Source: Veillonella criceti (GTDB lineage Bacteria; Bacillota; Negativicutes; Veillonellales; Veillonellaceae). Taken from it: a stretch of 64,000 nt of DNA. Positions 26,005 through 35,118 of the stretch are shown here, one piece after another (positions within the stretch are counted from its first letter, which is position 1; every line of letters begins with the position of its first letter). The DNA lies in NCBI RefSeq assembly GCF_900460315.1, contig NZ_UHIO01000001.1:706001-770000 (forward strand), in the 5' to 3' direction. Below the pieces are notes generated by a model. It worked only from the letters and a program-made list of their open reading frames with translations, did no database searches and was not told where the DNA came from. The position numbers and the translations under genes are program-made.

Positions 26005-26034
26005 TTGCTTTATTCTGTCCCCTTGTGATAGAAT
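26005..26034 (+). promoter_or_regulatory. Promoter of rpmB
   Basis: TTGCTT (26005-26010), 18-nt spacer, TAGAAT (26029-26034), 41 nt before ATG 26075. The rest of 25840-26004 shows no gene. Confidence 0.55.
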
Positions 26035-26074
26035 ACATATGTTATGTTGTAAATTATGCTTGGAGGTGGAAATT

Positions 26075-26263
26075 ATGGCAAACCTTTGCGAAGTATGTGG
26101 CAAAACCACCGCTAGCGGTATGAACGTGAGTCACTCTCACATCCGCACGAAAAGGACCTGGAAGCCAAACATCCAGAGAGTACGAGCAATTGTAGACGGC
26201 GAAACCAAAAAGGTAAATGTATGCACTCGCTGCCTTCGTTCCGATAAAATTACACGCGCGTAA
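26075..26263 (+). CDS. rpmB: Ribosomal protein bL28
   Basis: 62 residues: ANLCEVCGK with NVSHSHIRTKRTWKPNIQ and VCTRCLRS. Two CxxC pairs mark the zinc-binding (C+) form. ATG 26075 has GGAGGTGG 6 nt before it. A terminator follows at 26292. Confidence 0.97.
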   Translation: MANLCEVCGKTTASGMNVSHSHIRTKRTWKPNIQRVRAIVDGETKKVNVCTRCLRSDKITRA

Positions 26264-26291
26264 AAAATAAGAAGGTACATGTACTCTAAAG

Positions 26292-26325
26292 AAACTGCTA
26301 TGACAAATGTCATGGCAGTTTTTTT
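26292..26325 (+). terminator. Terminator of rpmB
   Basis: AAACTGCTATGACA (26292-26305) pairs with TGTCATGGCAGTTT (26308-26321), one G-T pair, then a T-run. Confidence 0.85.
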
Positions 26326-26336
26326 ATTACCCTATT

Positions 26337-27341
26337 TTAATTGGCTGGGTCCCAAATTCTCGGAATATATATTTCTTTAAATAGTTTTATAGCATACTGA
26401 TCCGTTAAACCAGCTACATAATCTACAATATCTGTAAGTGAAATAATTCTATCCTCACCTCCCTGACGAACCACTTCATGGCGTAACAATTCAGGGTTTT
26501 CTAAATAATGTAAAAATAAATATTTCACTACATGGGCTGCCCGATTACGGTCAGGAATCAAAGTCGGTGCTTTATACACTTCCGTAAACATAAAGCGTCT
26601 AAACTCGTTCATTACATCGGTCACTTCAGCCGACATAAAAATCTCCGTTTTATCCATAGACTCACGCACCATATCCATGACCATAGTAGTTATCATCTGT
26701 GATGGCGTAGTCCCCAATACTTCGCGCACAGAACGGGGCAAATCCCCAATAGATAACATGCCCGCTCGTTGTGCATCATCAAAATCATGGCACAAATACG
26801 CAATACGATCCGCTAATCGAATAATCTGACCTTCCATAGTGACCGGTTTATGAGCCCCTGTATGCCCAAGAATGCCATCCCGCACTTCTTTCGTTAAATT
26901 AAGTCCTTGTCCATCCTTTTCAAGTACTTCCAACGTACGCAAACTTTGCTCATTGTGGTTAAAATGCCCCACCAAATCACGCAAGGCATATTCTCCTACA
27001 TGACCAAAAGGGGTATGCCCCACATCATGGCCCATAGCAATCGCTTCTACTAAATCTTCATTAAGTCGTAATGCACGCGCCACCGTACGACCAATTTGAC
27101 CTACTTCTAGCGTATGAGTCATGCGTGTTCGATAGTGATCTCCTGGCGCAATATATACCTGTGTTTTATGCTTTAAACGACGAAAACATTTGCTGTGTAT
27201 AATGCGATCTCGATCGCGTTGAAACGCTGTCCGTAAAGGATCAGGTGCTTCCTCACGATCTCGTCGAGCCGTACGACTCTTAGTCGCCTGTGGCGATAAT
27301 ATCAAATCTTCTCTAGCTTCAATTTCTTCTCGTATCGTCAT
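26337..27341 (-). CDS. dgt: HD-domain deoxyguanosinetriphosphate triphosphohydrolase-like protein
   Basis: 334 residues. HD metal ligands are visible in TRMTHTLEVGQIGRTVARAL and AIAMGHDVGHTPFGHVGE at about residues 68-115. It hydrolyses dNTPs to nucleoside and triphosphate and so trims dNTP pools; the preferred base is not clear. ATG 27341 has AGGAGG upstream. It follows ppsR by 9 nt and may be cotranscribed. Confidence 0.88.
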   Translation of the reverse strand: MTIREEIEAREDLILSPQATKSRTARRDREEAPDPLRTAFQRDRDRIIHSKCFRRLKHKTQVYIAPGDHYRTRMTHTLEVGQIGRTVARALRLNEDLVEAIAMGHDVGHTPFGHVGEYALRDLVGHFNHNEQSLRTLEVLEKDGQGLNLTKEVRDGILGHTGAHKPVTMEGQIIRLADRIAYLCHDFDDAQRAGMLSIGDLPRSVREVLGTTPSQMITTMVMDMVRESMDKTEIFMSAEVTDVMNEFRRFMFTEVYKAPTLIPDRNRAAHVVKYLFLHYLENPELLRHEVVRQGGEDRIISLTDIVDYVAGLTDQYAIKLFKEIYIPRIWDPAN

Positions 27342-27350
27342 ATAAGCCTC

Positions 27351-28178
27351 CTAGCGGCCTTGTTCTTGTTGTTTATTCCGTTCAATAATCTGCATTACAA
27401 AAGAAGCCGTTTCTTCAATTGACTTATTGGATACATCAAGTACTGGGCAATGAACGCGACGCATAACCGCTTTTGCATACGCCAATTCTTCTTCAATACG
27501 TGCCACCGTTGCATAATTAGCTTCGCCATCTAGCCCCATTGTACGTAAACGTTCGCTACGAATATTATTTAATTTATAAGGATCAATAATAAGACCTACG
27601 ACCTTTTTAGGCGGAATCTTAAATAACTCTTCTGGTAATGGCACTTCAGGAACTAAAGGCAAATTAGCCGCCTTTATTTTTTTATAGGCTAAAAACATAG
27701 ATAATGGCGTTTTACTCGTTCGTGAAACACCAATAATAACAATATCTGCTTTTTCAAAGCCTGACGGATTTTTACCATCATCATATTTAACAGCAAATTC
27801 AATGGCTTCTACTTTTTTAAAGTACTCCTGGTCTAACTTGTGAATCATACCTGCCGTTAAACGAGGCCGTGTATCGGCTACGCTCCCTACCGCATCTAGT
27901 ACAGGTCCCATAATATCTACAGCCTTAACATTTTGTTTTTGTGCTTCATTATGTAAATAACGTCGTAAGGTAGGCGATACAATGGTATGACAAATAATAT
28001 GCTTCCCACGAGCCGCTTCCTTCACGACATCATCAATCTGTGTTTCTTGACTAATATAGGGAATGCGAATAATATCTATATTCTCTTTATCAAACTGACT
28101 CGCTGTTGCCCTTGCTACCGATTCTGCTGTTTCACCTAACGAATCTGAAATTGCAAAAATAATTTTATTTTCTTCCAT
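27351..28178 (-). CDS. ppsR: PEP synthase/PPDK regulatory protein (DUF299)
   Basis: 275 residues with FAISDSLGETAESVARA at the N-terminus and the P-loop GVSRTSKTPLSMFLA at about 153-167. The family has both ADP-dependent kinase and Pi-dependent phosphorylase activity on a Thr next to the catalytic His of PEP synthase or PPDK, switching it off and on. Since the neighbour at 28999 is a PEP synthase, that is the likely target. ATG 28178 has GAGGTG upstream. Confidence 0.92.
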   Translation of the reverse strand: MEENKIIFAISDSLGETAESVARATASQFDKENIDIIRIPYISQETQIDDVVKEAARGKHIICHTIVSPTLRRYLHNEAQKQNVKAVDIMGPVLDAVGSVADTRPRLTAGMIHKLDQEYFKKVEAIEFAVKYDDGKNPSGFEKADIVIIGVSRTSKTPLSMFLAYKKIKAANLPLVPEVPLPEELFKIPPKKVVGLIIDPYKLNNIRSERLRTMGLDGEANYATVARIEEELAYAKAVMRRVHCPVLDVSNKSIEETASFVMQIIERNKQQEQGR

Positions 28179-28263
28179 GCCACACCTCAATTATGACAAT
28201 TTACCCAATATACATTTATTATACAATGCTTGCTCACTACTATGCACGTAAAAATTAAGTAAT

Positions 28264-28893
28264 CTATTTCACACCACAATCTAAAAATAATTTAGTCACT
28301 GTAGTTTTGGATATACGACCTAATACTTTATAGCGACGACGAGTCCCCTCTGTCTGTAACTCTACTACAGGCAGACAATCCACCTCATAATCAATCATCC
28401 GCTGTGCCGCTTCGACTACACTATCTTCTACATGACACGAAATCATTTTACTCACTGGTGTCATAATCATAGAAATAGGCATTGTTTTCGGATCATTCTG
28501 GCCAATAGCCGCCCGCAATAAATCTTTTCGTGAAACCAGCCCTAATAAAAAACCATCATCACAAACTAACACAGTCCCTACGTCTTCAGTAAACATAGTA
28601 ACAATAGTATCGTATAAATTAGTGTCTGCCGTTACTGCCACAGCCTGCGCCATCACTTGGCCAACTGTAAATTGGCGAATTTCATTCGCTACAGGGCTGA
28701 CACCTTGTTGGCCAATATAATAATATCCTACTTTAGGACGTGCATCCAAAAGTCCCATCATAGTAAGCACCGTTAAATCAGAGCGCAAAGCCGACCGCGT
28801 TAACGATAATTTAGCAGCAATCGCTTTACCTGTAATAGGGCCTTCATCCTTTACAATATTAACAATTGTATCTTGCCGTTCTGTTAATTGCAA
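28264..28893 (-). CDS. ccpN: CcpN-like regulator: HTH plus two CBS domains
   Basis: 209 residues from TTG 28893, placed by AAGGAGGG 8 nt upstream. An N-terminal winged helix (TERQDTIVNIVKDEGPITGKA..SLTRSALRSDLTVLTMMGLLDARPKVGYYY) precedes two CBS domains (about 75-130 and 138-200) that bind adenine nucleotides. In Bacillus, CcpN represses gluconeogenic genes and sits next to the DUF299 gene yqfL, as here. It lies between ppsA and ppsR. Boxes resembling the CcpN operator occur at the ppsA promoter. Confidence 0.85.
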   Translation of the reverse strand: MQLTERQDTIVNIVKDEGPITGKAIAAKLSLTRSALRSDLTVLTMMGLLDARPKVGYYYIGQQGVSPVANEIRQFTVGQVMAQAVAVTADTNLYDTIVTMFTEDVGTVLVCDDGFLLGLVSRKDLLRAAIGQNDPKTMPISMIMTPVSKMISCHVEDSVVEAAQRMIDYEVDCLPVVELQTEGTRRRYKVLGRISKTTVTKLFLDCGVK

Positions 28894-28957
28894 AGTGTAC
28901 CCTCCTTTCCAAATTGATGTTGAATGCAATGATAGGTCAAATTATGTTCTCTATAAA

Positions 28958-28984
28958 AAACAGGAGGCTAAGTAGCCTCCTGTT
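28958..28984 (-). terminator. Terminator between ppsA and ccpN-like gene
   Basis: AAACAGGAGGCT (28958-28969) pairs with AGCCTCCTGTTT (28973-28984); the minus strand continues with several T. It ends the ppsA transcript, so ccpN-ppsR need their own promoter in 28894-28957. Confidence 0.85.
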
Positions 28985-28998
28985 TCTTTAACATAGTA

Positions 28999-31377
28999 TT
29001 ACCACTCTAATTCATTGCCAAGAGTGCGACCGCGACCAGTCACAGCGTCAAGCATAATACGTTGTTCTAACTGAGCCACCATTTTCTTCGTAGCTTTTAC
29101 AGCATCTGGATTAACAGAGATAGAATCAATACCACTGCGTACTAAGAATTCACAGAAATCTGGATATACGCTCGGTGCTTGACCACAAATGGATACCGTT
29201 TTACCATCGCGATGTGCTACTTCAATTAAATGATGAATAGCACGACGAATAGCTAAATTACGTTCATCATAAATATGTTGTACCGTTTCATTATCACGGT
29301 CACAACCAAGAATTAACATCGTCAAGTCATTGGATCCGATGGAATAACCATCAACATATTGATTAAATTGATCTGCCAAAATAATATTAGCAGGAATTTC
29401 AGCCATAAGCCAAATCTTGAAGTCAGCACTACGAGCCAAGCCATTTTCAGCCATAATGCGCGTCACTTCTGCCGCTTCTTTTACTGTACGACAGAACGGA
29501 ATCATAACTTGTAAATTTTTGAAACCATATTCTTCACGCACTTTACGAATAGCTGCTAATTCTAATTGGAAAGCCGGTGCGTATTTAGGGTCATAGTAAC
29601 GAGATGCCCCACGCCAGCCAAGTAACGCACTAGATTCATGTGGTTCGTGTTTGTCACCACCATTTAAATCACGATATTCGCTAGATTTAAAATCACTTAA
29701 ACGAAGTACAACTTGACGAGGTGCCAACGCCTGACATACTTTACGCATGCCTTCTGCTAATGTATCAATAGCAAATTGGCTACGACCCGTTTCAATTAAA
29801 TGCAATGGATGTTCATGAATGAACGTGGTCCAAATAAATTCTTCACGCATTAAGCCAATACCATCACATGGTAATACACCATATTTTTCAGCCAAATCAG
29901 GATCGCCAAGGTTCATATACACTTTAGTGCCGGTAACTGGAATATATTCACTGACTACTTGACTAGTTGCTTCTTCTTTAGGTTTTACTGCATCTTCTAA
30001 AATGCCGTCATATACAATACCATTAGTCGCATCAACTGTAATCATCTGCCCATCAGCAATACGGTTTGTAGCTTCTTCACTACGACTCTTAGTCCCTACA
30101 ATACAAGGAATCCCTAATTCACGACTAACGATAGAAGCATGGCAAGTCATACCACCTGCATCAGTAACGATAGCTTTTGCTTTTTTCATAGCTGGCACCC
30201 AGTCTGGTGCAGTCATTGTCGTAACAAGAATTTCCCCTTCTTTGAAACTATCAATATCAGCTGGATCTAAAATGACATGTGCTTTGCCAGCTGCTTTACC
30301 AGGACTCGCTGGTAACCCTTTGACTACAATATCACGAGATGTAGTTGTCTGTACCGCTTCAGTAGCCGGTTTTTCTTCTTTATTTTTACGAGACCAAACC
30401 GTTTCAGGGCGTGCTTGAAGAATCCAAATCTTATTATCTCGTTCGTCAACGCCCCATTCCATATCCATATAGCAACCATAATGCTTTTCAATGGCTTTAG
30501 CATAAGTGGCTAATTCAAGGACTTGTTCATCCGTAATAACTTGTGTTTTGGCTTTTTCTTCTGGAATTACAATTTCTGCACAATCGCCATCAGGATTACG
30601 AACAAGGGCAATATTTTTATCGTTAATCATACGATTTTCGATTTTCATCTCTTTTTTATTAACGGTGAAGTTATCTGGTGTAACCGTCCCTTGTACTACA
30701 TATTCACCAAGACCCCAAGAGCCTTCAATTAAAATGCTTTCATCATTACCAGTCACAAGGTCAACCGTAAACATAACGCCAGCTGCTTTAGAGAATACCA
30801 TCATCTGAATAGCCGCACTCAAAGCTACAGTCATGTGATCAAAGCCTTGTTTTACACGATAATATGTGGCACGATCTGTAAAAGTAGAGGCATAACATTC
30901 TTTAACTTTTTGGATGATGACATCGGCTCCACGAACATTTAAATATGTATCTTGCTGACCGGCAAAACTTGCATCAGGTAAATCTTCAGCAGTAGCACTA
31001 GAACGAACAGCTACAAATGGATTTTCTTCTTTAACTTTTTCACCTAATTCAGCATACGCTTTTTCAATGGCTTCTGCTAATTCCTGTGGCATTTCTGCAT
31101 CGCAAATCAATTTACGAATATTAGCACAGATTTCACGAAGTAAGGCTGAATTTTCTACATCGTCCAATTTATCAAGTTCTGCTTTAATTTTGTCTTCTAA
31201 CCCAGTGCGTTCCATAAAGAACCGATAACCATGAGCAGTTGTAGCAAAACCGTATGGTACAGGTACATTTGTGGAGGAAGTCATTTCCCCTAACGAAGAA
31301 GATTTACCGCCTACTAAGGCTACATCTTCACGCTTTAATTCATCAAACCAAAGTACATATGCATTTTCACGATTCAT
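28999..31377 (-). CDS. ppsA: Phosphoenolpyruvate synthase
   Basis: 792 residues, the classic length. The N-terminal nucleotide domain carries ALVGGKSSSLGEM and RSSATAEDLPDASFAGQQDT; the phosphohistidine domain has GGMTCHASIVSRELGIPCIVG (catalytic His about 419 with the regulatory Thr two residues before); the C-terminal TIM barrel has SIGSNDLT and SICGQAPS. It converts pyruvate + ATP to PEP + AMP + Pi, the entry to gluconeogenesis from lactate. ATG 31377 has AGGAGG. Its regulator genes follow immediately downstream. Confidence 0.96.
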   Translation of the reverse strand: MNRENAYVLWFDELKREDVALVGGKSSSLGEMTSSTNVPVPYGFATTAHGYRFFMERTGLEDKIKAELDKLDDVENSALLREICANIRKLICDAEMPQELAEAIEKAYAELGEKVKEENPFVAVRSSATAEDLPDASFAGQQDTYLNVRGADVIIQKVKECYASTFTDRATYYRVKQGFDHMTVALSAAIQMMVFSKAAGVMFTVDLVTGNDESILIEGSWGLGEYVVQGTVTPDNFTVNKKEMKIENRMINDKNIALVRNPDGDCAEIVIPEEKAKTQVITDEQVLELATYAKAIEKHYGCYMDMEWGVDERDNKIWILQARPETVWSRKNKEEKPATEAVQTTTSRDIVVKGLPASPGKAAGKAHVILDPADIDSFKEGEILVTTMTAPDWVPAMKKAKAIVTDAGGMTCHASIVSRELGIPCIVGTKSRSEEATNRIADGQMITVDATNGIVYDGILEDAVKPKEEATSQVVSEYIPVTGTKVYMNLGDPDLAEKYGVLPCDGIGLMREEFIWTTFIHEHPLHLIETGRSQFAIDTLAEGMRKVCQALAPRQVVLRLSDFKSSEYRDLNGGDKHEPHESSALLGWRGASRYYDPKYAPAFQLELAAIRKVREEYGFKNLQVMIPFCRTVKEAAEVTRIMAENGLARSADFKIWLMAEIPANIILADQFNQYVDGYSIGSNDLTMLILGCDRDNETVQHIYDERNLAIRRAIHHLIEVAHRDGKTVSICGQAPSVYPDFCEFLVRSGIDSISVNPDAVKATKKMVAQLEQRIMLDAVTGRGRTLGNELEW

Positions 31378-31421
31378 TATATGAAACCTCCTGAAGAAAA
31401 GAAATACATCAATATAGGTAA

Positions 31422-31450
31422 ATAGTACAACACATTTAATAGAATGTCAA
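31422..31450 (-). promoter_or_regulatory. Promoter of ppsA
   Basis: TTGACA (31450-31445), exactly 17 nt, TACTAT (31427-31422), about 45 nt before ATG 31377. A 20-nt repeat covers the -10 and part of the spacer, a place suited to repression. Confidence 0.8.
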
Positions 31451-31494
31451 TCAATTTTTGCATCTCATAGACGATTAATACTCTAATTATATGA

Positions 31495-31528
31495 AAAAGA
31501 AGAGTTGATAGCTATCAACTCTTCTTTT
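31495..31528 (-). terminator. Terminator of tyrS
   Basis: A 34-nt perfect palindrome (17-nt arms) with core GTTGATAGCTATCAAC, followed by T on the minus strand, about 95 nt after the tyrS stop. Confidence 0.75.
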
Positions 31529-31623
31529 GTTTTCTATATAGTGCAGCATATTTAAACTATTAAATAGTGCAACACATTTAATTACAATAAAACTACAATA
31601 TAATTATAATTCTATCCTACTTG

Positions 31624-32832
31624 TTAGTTAAACTTAATTTTAATAAATTTACGTTTACCAACTTGAAGTACCATATCTTCAGCGAGTTCAATATTTTCAT
31701 CACTACATTTTTCGCCATTAATCTTAAAGGCACCCGCTTTAATCGAACGGCGAGCTTCACTATTACTAGCTGTTAACCCTGCATCCGTTAATAATTGTGG
31801 TACATATACCGATTCTGCTGGCTTAGCAATAGCATATTCAGGAATATCAGAAGGCAAATCATGTTTCTGGAACACACGAATGAACTGTTCTTGTGCTTCA
31901 TCAGCTGCCGCTTCCCCATGGTACAAACGAACAATAGTATGAGCCAACTTCATCTTTGTATCTCGTGGATGAGCTGTGCCAGCTTCTAAGGCTTTCCCTA
32001 ATTCTTCTTGTTCTTCAATAGACATATCCGTAACAAGCATGAAATAACGCATCATAAGCTCATCAGGAATTGACATAGCCTTGCCATACATTTCAGTAGG
32101 GGCTTCACTAATCCCAATATAGTTCCCCAAAGATTTACTCATCTTCTGAACACCATCAAGACCTTCCAAAATTGGCATTGTAATAATCGTCTGTGGCGCT
32201 TGGCCATATTCTTCTTGCAAATGACGTCCCATTAATAAGTTAAAGGTCTGATCAGTACCACCAAATTCAATATCCGCTTCTAACGCTACAGAATCATAAC
32301 CTTGCATCAAAGGATACATAAATTCATGAACCCCAATCGGGCGCCCTTCTGTATAACGTTTCTGAAAATCATCACGTTCTAGCATACGAGCCACTGTATA
32401 TTTAGCCGATAGTTTCAACACATCTTCAAACGATAATTTACTAAGCCATTCGCTGTTATATACAACTTTTGTTTTTGACTCATCAAGCACTTTAAAAATC
32501 TGTTCTTTATACGTTTTAGCATTATGAGCTACTGCTGCTTCATCAAGAGGAGGACGCGTTACACTTTTACCAGTAGGATCGCCAATACGAGCTGTGAAAT
32601 CGCCAATCAAGATAATAATCTGATGTCCTAAATCCTGAAACGTTTTTAATTTACGCAACACCACCGTATGTCCTAAATGAATATCTGGTGCCGTTGGATC
32701 AAGGCCCAATTTAATCTTTAGCGGTTTATTTTCAGCAATTGATTTTGCCAACTTTTTCTTAAAATCTTCTTCTGGAAGTAAATTCTCCACGCCATGTTTA
32801 ATAAGACGTAATTGTTCTTCCAATGTTTTCAT
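31624..32832 (-). CDS. tyrS: Tyrosyl-tRNA synthetase
   Basis: 402 residues: class I signature [11 protein letters not shown] (HxGH) about 42-52, KMSKSLGN about 230, and a C-terminal S4 RNA-binding domain (about 340-402). The HLGH form and length fit the TyrZ-like branch. ATG 32832 has GAGGAGG upstream; the frame extends to 32874 without support. It lies 47 nt after the PBP gene, with no room for a T-box. Confidence 0.95.
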   Translation of the reverse strand: MKTLEEQLRLIKHGVENLLPEEDFKKKLAKSIAENKPLKIKLGLDPTAPDIHLGHTVVLRKLKTFQDLGHQIIILIGDFTARIGDPTGKSVTRPPLDEAAVAHNAKTYKEQIFKVLDESKTKVVYNSEWLSKLSFEDVLKLSAKYTVARMLERDDFQKRYTEGRPIGVHEFMYPLMQGYDSVALEADIEFGGTDQTFNLLMGRHLQEEYGQAPQTIITMPILEGLDGVQKMSKSLGNYIGISEAPTEMYGKAMSIPDELMMRYFMLVTDMSIEEQEELGKALEAGTAHPRDTKMKLAHTIVRLYHGEAAADEAQEQFIRVFQKHDLPSDIPEYAIAKPAESVYVPQLLTDAGLTASNSEARRSIKAGAFKINGEKCSDENIELAEDMVLQVGKRKFIKIKFN

Positions 32833-32879
32833 CAATCTTCCTCCTCTATAACTGCCAGGTTTAATTATAGCCAAAGTAG

Positions 32880-34994
32880 CTACTCGCCCTTACTTTCTTT
32901 TGATGATTTTTTAGCAGGCGATTTAGCCGGTTCTTCTTTAGCCTCATCATCTCCTGAACTATCCTCACTGATAGCCTCATCCTTACCATCTTTATCGTCT
33001 TTTTTAACTTTGTCTTTATCTTTGTCTTTTGGTTCTTCCTTCTTAGGTGGTGGCGCATAGCCTTGATTAGCTATAGCAGCTGCTCCCGGCGGCACATTAA
33101 AGTCACTAGCCGGAATATCCATAGCCGTTAATGCTTCAGACATAAAATCACGCCAAATAACAGCCGGTACAGTACCACCTGTAATTTCATTCAACGTTTC
33201 CACGCCATAATCATCGCCCATCCAAACTGCGGCCACTAAATCAGGTGTGTAGCCAACAAACCAAGCATCTTTAGATTCATCTGTTGTCCCTGTCTTACCT
33301 GCTGCTGGTCGTCCAATAGAGGCACCGCCACCAGTACCACCCGACATTACAGACTCTAGCATATTAGTAATAACATATGCATCTTTAGCATCAACGACAC
33401 GTTTTTCTTCCGTGCTATTTTCTTCCACTACCTGCCCATTGCGATCAACAATCTTAGTAATAGCCACTGGTTTTACTTTTATACCACCATTAGCCAAAGT
33501 GCCATAGGCAACAGCCATATCAATTGGTTTAACCCCTTGTGTTAAACCACCTAACGCAACGGCTAAGTTGTAGTCATTATTGTCACCATCTTTAACTAAG
33601 GTAGAAATACCCAATTCTGATGCCAAATTGATAACCTTATTCATCCCTACTTTATCAGCTAATTGTACTGCAATTGTATTAACAGAATGTTGTAATGCAT
33701 ACCGCAATGTCATAGTGCCAGAATAAGTGCCTTCATAGTTTTTAGGACTCCAACCATTAAAATCAATCTTTTTATCTTCCATGGTAGATCCTGGTGTCAT
33801 ACCATCTTGAATCGCCGCTAAATAAACAAACGGTTTAAAGGCTGACCCTGGCTGACGCTCTGCTAATACGGCACGATTAAAGGAATCATCACCTCGACCA
33901 CCTACCATAGCCACAATGTAACCATTATGAGGGTTAATAGCCACTAACGCACCCTGAGGTTGTTGTAAACCATTAGAATCCGTATAGAAGTCAGGTAAAT
34001 TATGCATTGCTTTAATAGCAGCTTCCTGTGCCTTCATATCAATAGTAGTATAAACTTTCAACCCATCTTTATAAATAGCATCATCACCATATTTTTCAGC
34101 AATTTCTGAAATAACATAATCAATGAAATAAGATGCACTATTATCACTATGAGCCACATCAGCTTTTTCTCTAAGACCTAAGTCTGCTTCCTTAGACTGA
34201 TCAGCTGTTGCTTGATCTATATACTCATATTTTGCCATCTGATTCAAAACCGTAGCCTGTCGTGCTTTACCCGCTTTTAAATTCGTCAATGGCGAATAGT
34301 AGTTAGGACTTTGTGGCAAACCTGCCAACATAGCACATTGTGCTAAATCTAAATCTTGAACATTTTTACCAAAATATACATGGGCCGCTGCTTGTACACC
34401 ATACGCACCTTGACCAAAGTAAATTTGATTTAAATACATTTCTAAAATTTCTTGTTTAGTATAGTACTGTTCTATGCGCAAAGCTAACATAGCTTCCATA
34501 ATTTTACGTTTAAGGGTACGATCTTGTGTTAAAAAGGCATTACGCGCTAACTGTTGCGTAATCGTACTGCCCCCTTCAGCCACACCATCATGTGCAATAT
34601 TTACCCAAATAGCCCGCAAAATACCAATAGGGTCAATCCCATGGTGGCTATAGAACCGCACATCTTCGGTTGCAATAAATGCGTTTTGTAAGTTCTTTGG
34701 TACCTGCGACAACTTAACTGGCAATCGATTTTCCGTAGCATGTACAGTTGTAATCAAATTACCATGTACGTCATAAATCTGTGAAGACGCCGCTGGCTTT
34801 ACATTAGAAACTTCTGGTAAATCTGACATAGTGGCCCCAATAAAGCCACAACCAGCTCCTGCAATAATTAAAAACAATAAAATGCCCACAATCCATAGGA
34901 AGCGACGGATTGGTGACTTCTTCTTCGGTGTTTTAACCGAGGTTGTTCTACTTTTAACTTGTCGCCCTCTTTGGGACGAGCGTTGTAAACTCAT
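32880..34994 (-). CDS. Class A penicillin-binding protein (PBP1A-like)
   Basis: 704 residues: cytoplasmic basic N-terminus, one membrane anchor (about 30-52), glycosyltransferase 51 domain with [12 protein letters not shown] and the [17 protein letters not shown] block, and transpeptidase domain with the catalytic GSAFKPF (SxxK), SVN and KTGTT. It polymerises and cross-links peptidoglycan. The last 65 residues are a highly charged Lys/Asp/Glu tail ([18 protein letters not shown]) of low complexity. ATG 34994 has AGAGGTG upstream. Confidence 0.93.
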   Translation of the reverse strand: MSLQRSSQRGRQVKSRTTSVKTPKKKSPIRRFLWIVGILLFLIIAGAGCGFIGATMSDLPEVSNVKPAASSQIYDVHGNLITTVHATENRLPVKLSQVPKNLQNAFIATEDVRFYSHHGIDPIGILRAIWVNIAHDGVAEGGSTITQQLARNAFLTQDRTLKRKIMEAMLALRIEQYYTKQEILEMYLNQIYFGQGAYGVQAAAHVYFGKNVQDLDLAQCAMLAGLPQSPNYYSPLTNLKAGKARQATVLNQMAKYEYIDQATADQSKEADLGLREKADVAHSDNSASYFIDYVISEIAEKYGDDAIYKDGLKVYTTIDMKAQEAAIKAMHNLPDFYTDSNGLQQPQGALVAINPHNGYIVAMVGGRGDDSFNRAVLAERQPGSAFKPFVYLAAIQDGMTPGSTMEDKKIDFNGWSPKNYEGTYSGTMTLRYALQHSVNTIAVQLADKVGMNKVINLASELGISTLVKDGDNNDYNLAVALGGLTQGVKPIDMAVAYGTLANGGIKVKPVAITKIVDRNGQVVEENSTEEKRVVDAKDAYVITNMLESVMSGGTGGGASIGRPAAGKTGTTDESKDAWFVGYTPDLVAAVWMGDDYGVETLNEITGGTVPAVIWRDFMSEALTAMDIPASDFNVPPGAAAIANQGYAPPPKKEEPKDKDKDKVKKDDKDGKDEAISEDSSGDDEAKEEPAKSPAKKSSKESKGE

Positions 34995-35118
34995 ACGACA
35001 CCTCTCATTACGAATAATAAGTCATATAGCTTATTATATCATACCTATGCCACATATGGTATCATCTTACGACATAGAAATAAACCGCCTAAAGTTCATC
35101 TCTTTCCTTTGATTATCT

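Larger units (their letters stand above)
31421..31582 (-). promoter_or_regulatory. Three copies of a CcpN-box-like 20-nt repeat
   Basis: Copies at 31421-31440, 31537-31556 and 31563-31582; the two outer copies are 19/20 identical. Minus-strand cores TGTGTTGTACT, TATGCTGCACT and TGTGTTGCACT agree at 10, 9 and 9 of 11 positions with the Bacillus CcpN consensus TRTGHYATAYW as I recall it. The first overlaps the ppsA -10. The other two lie between the tyrS stop and its terminator. Confidence 0.5.
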
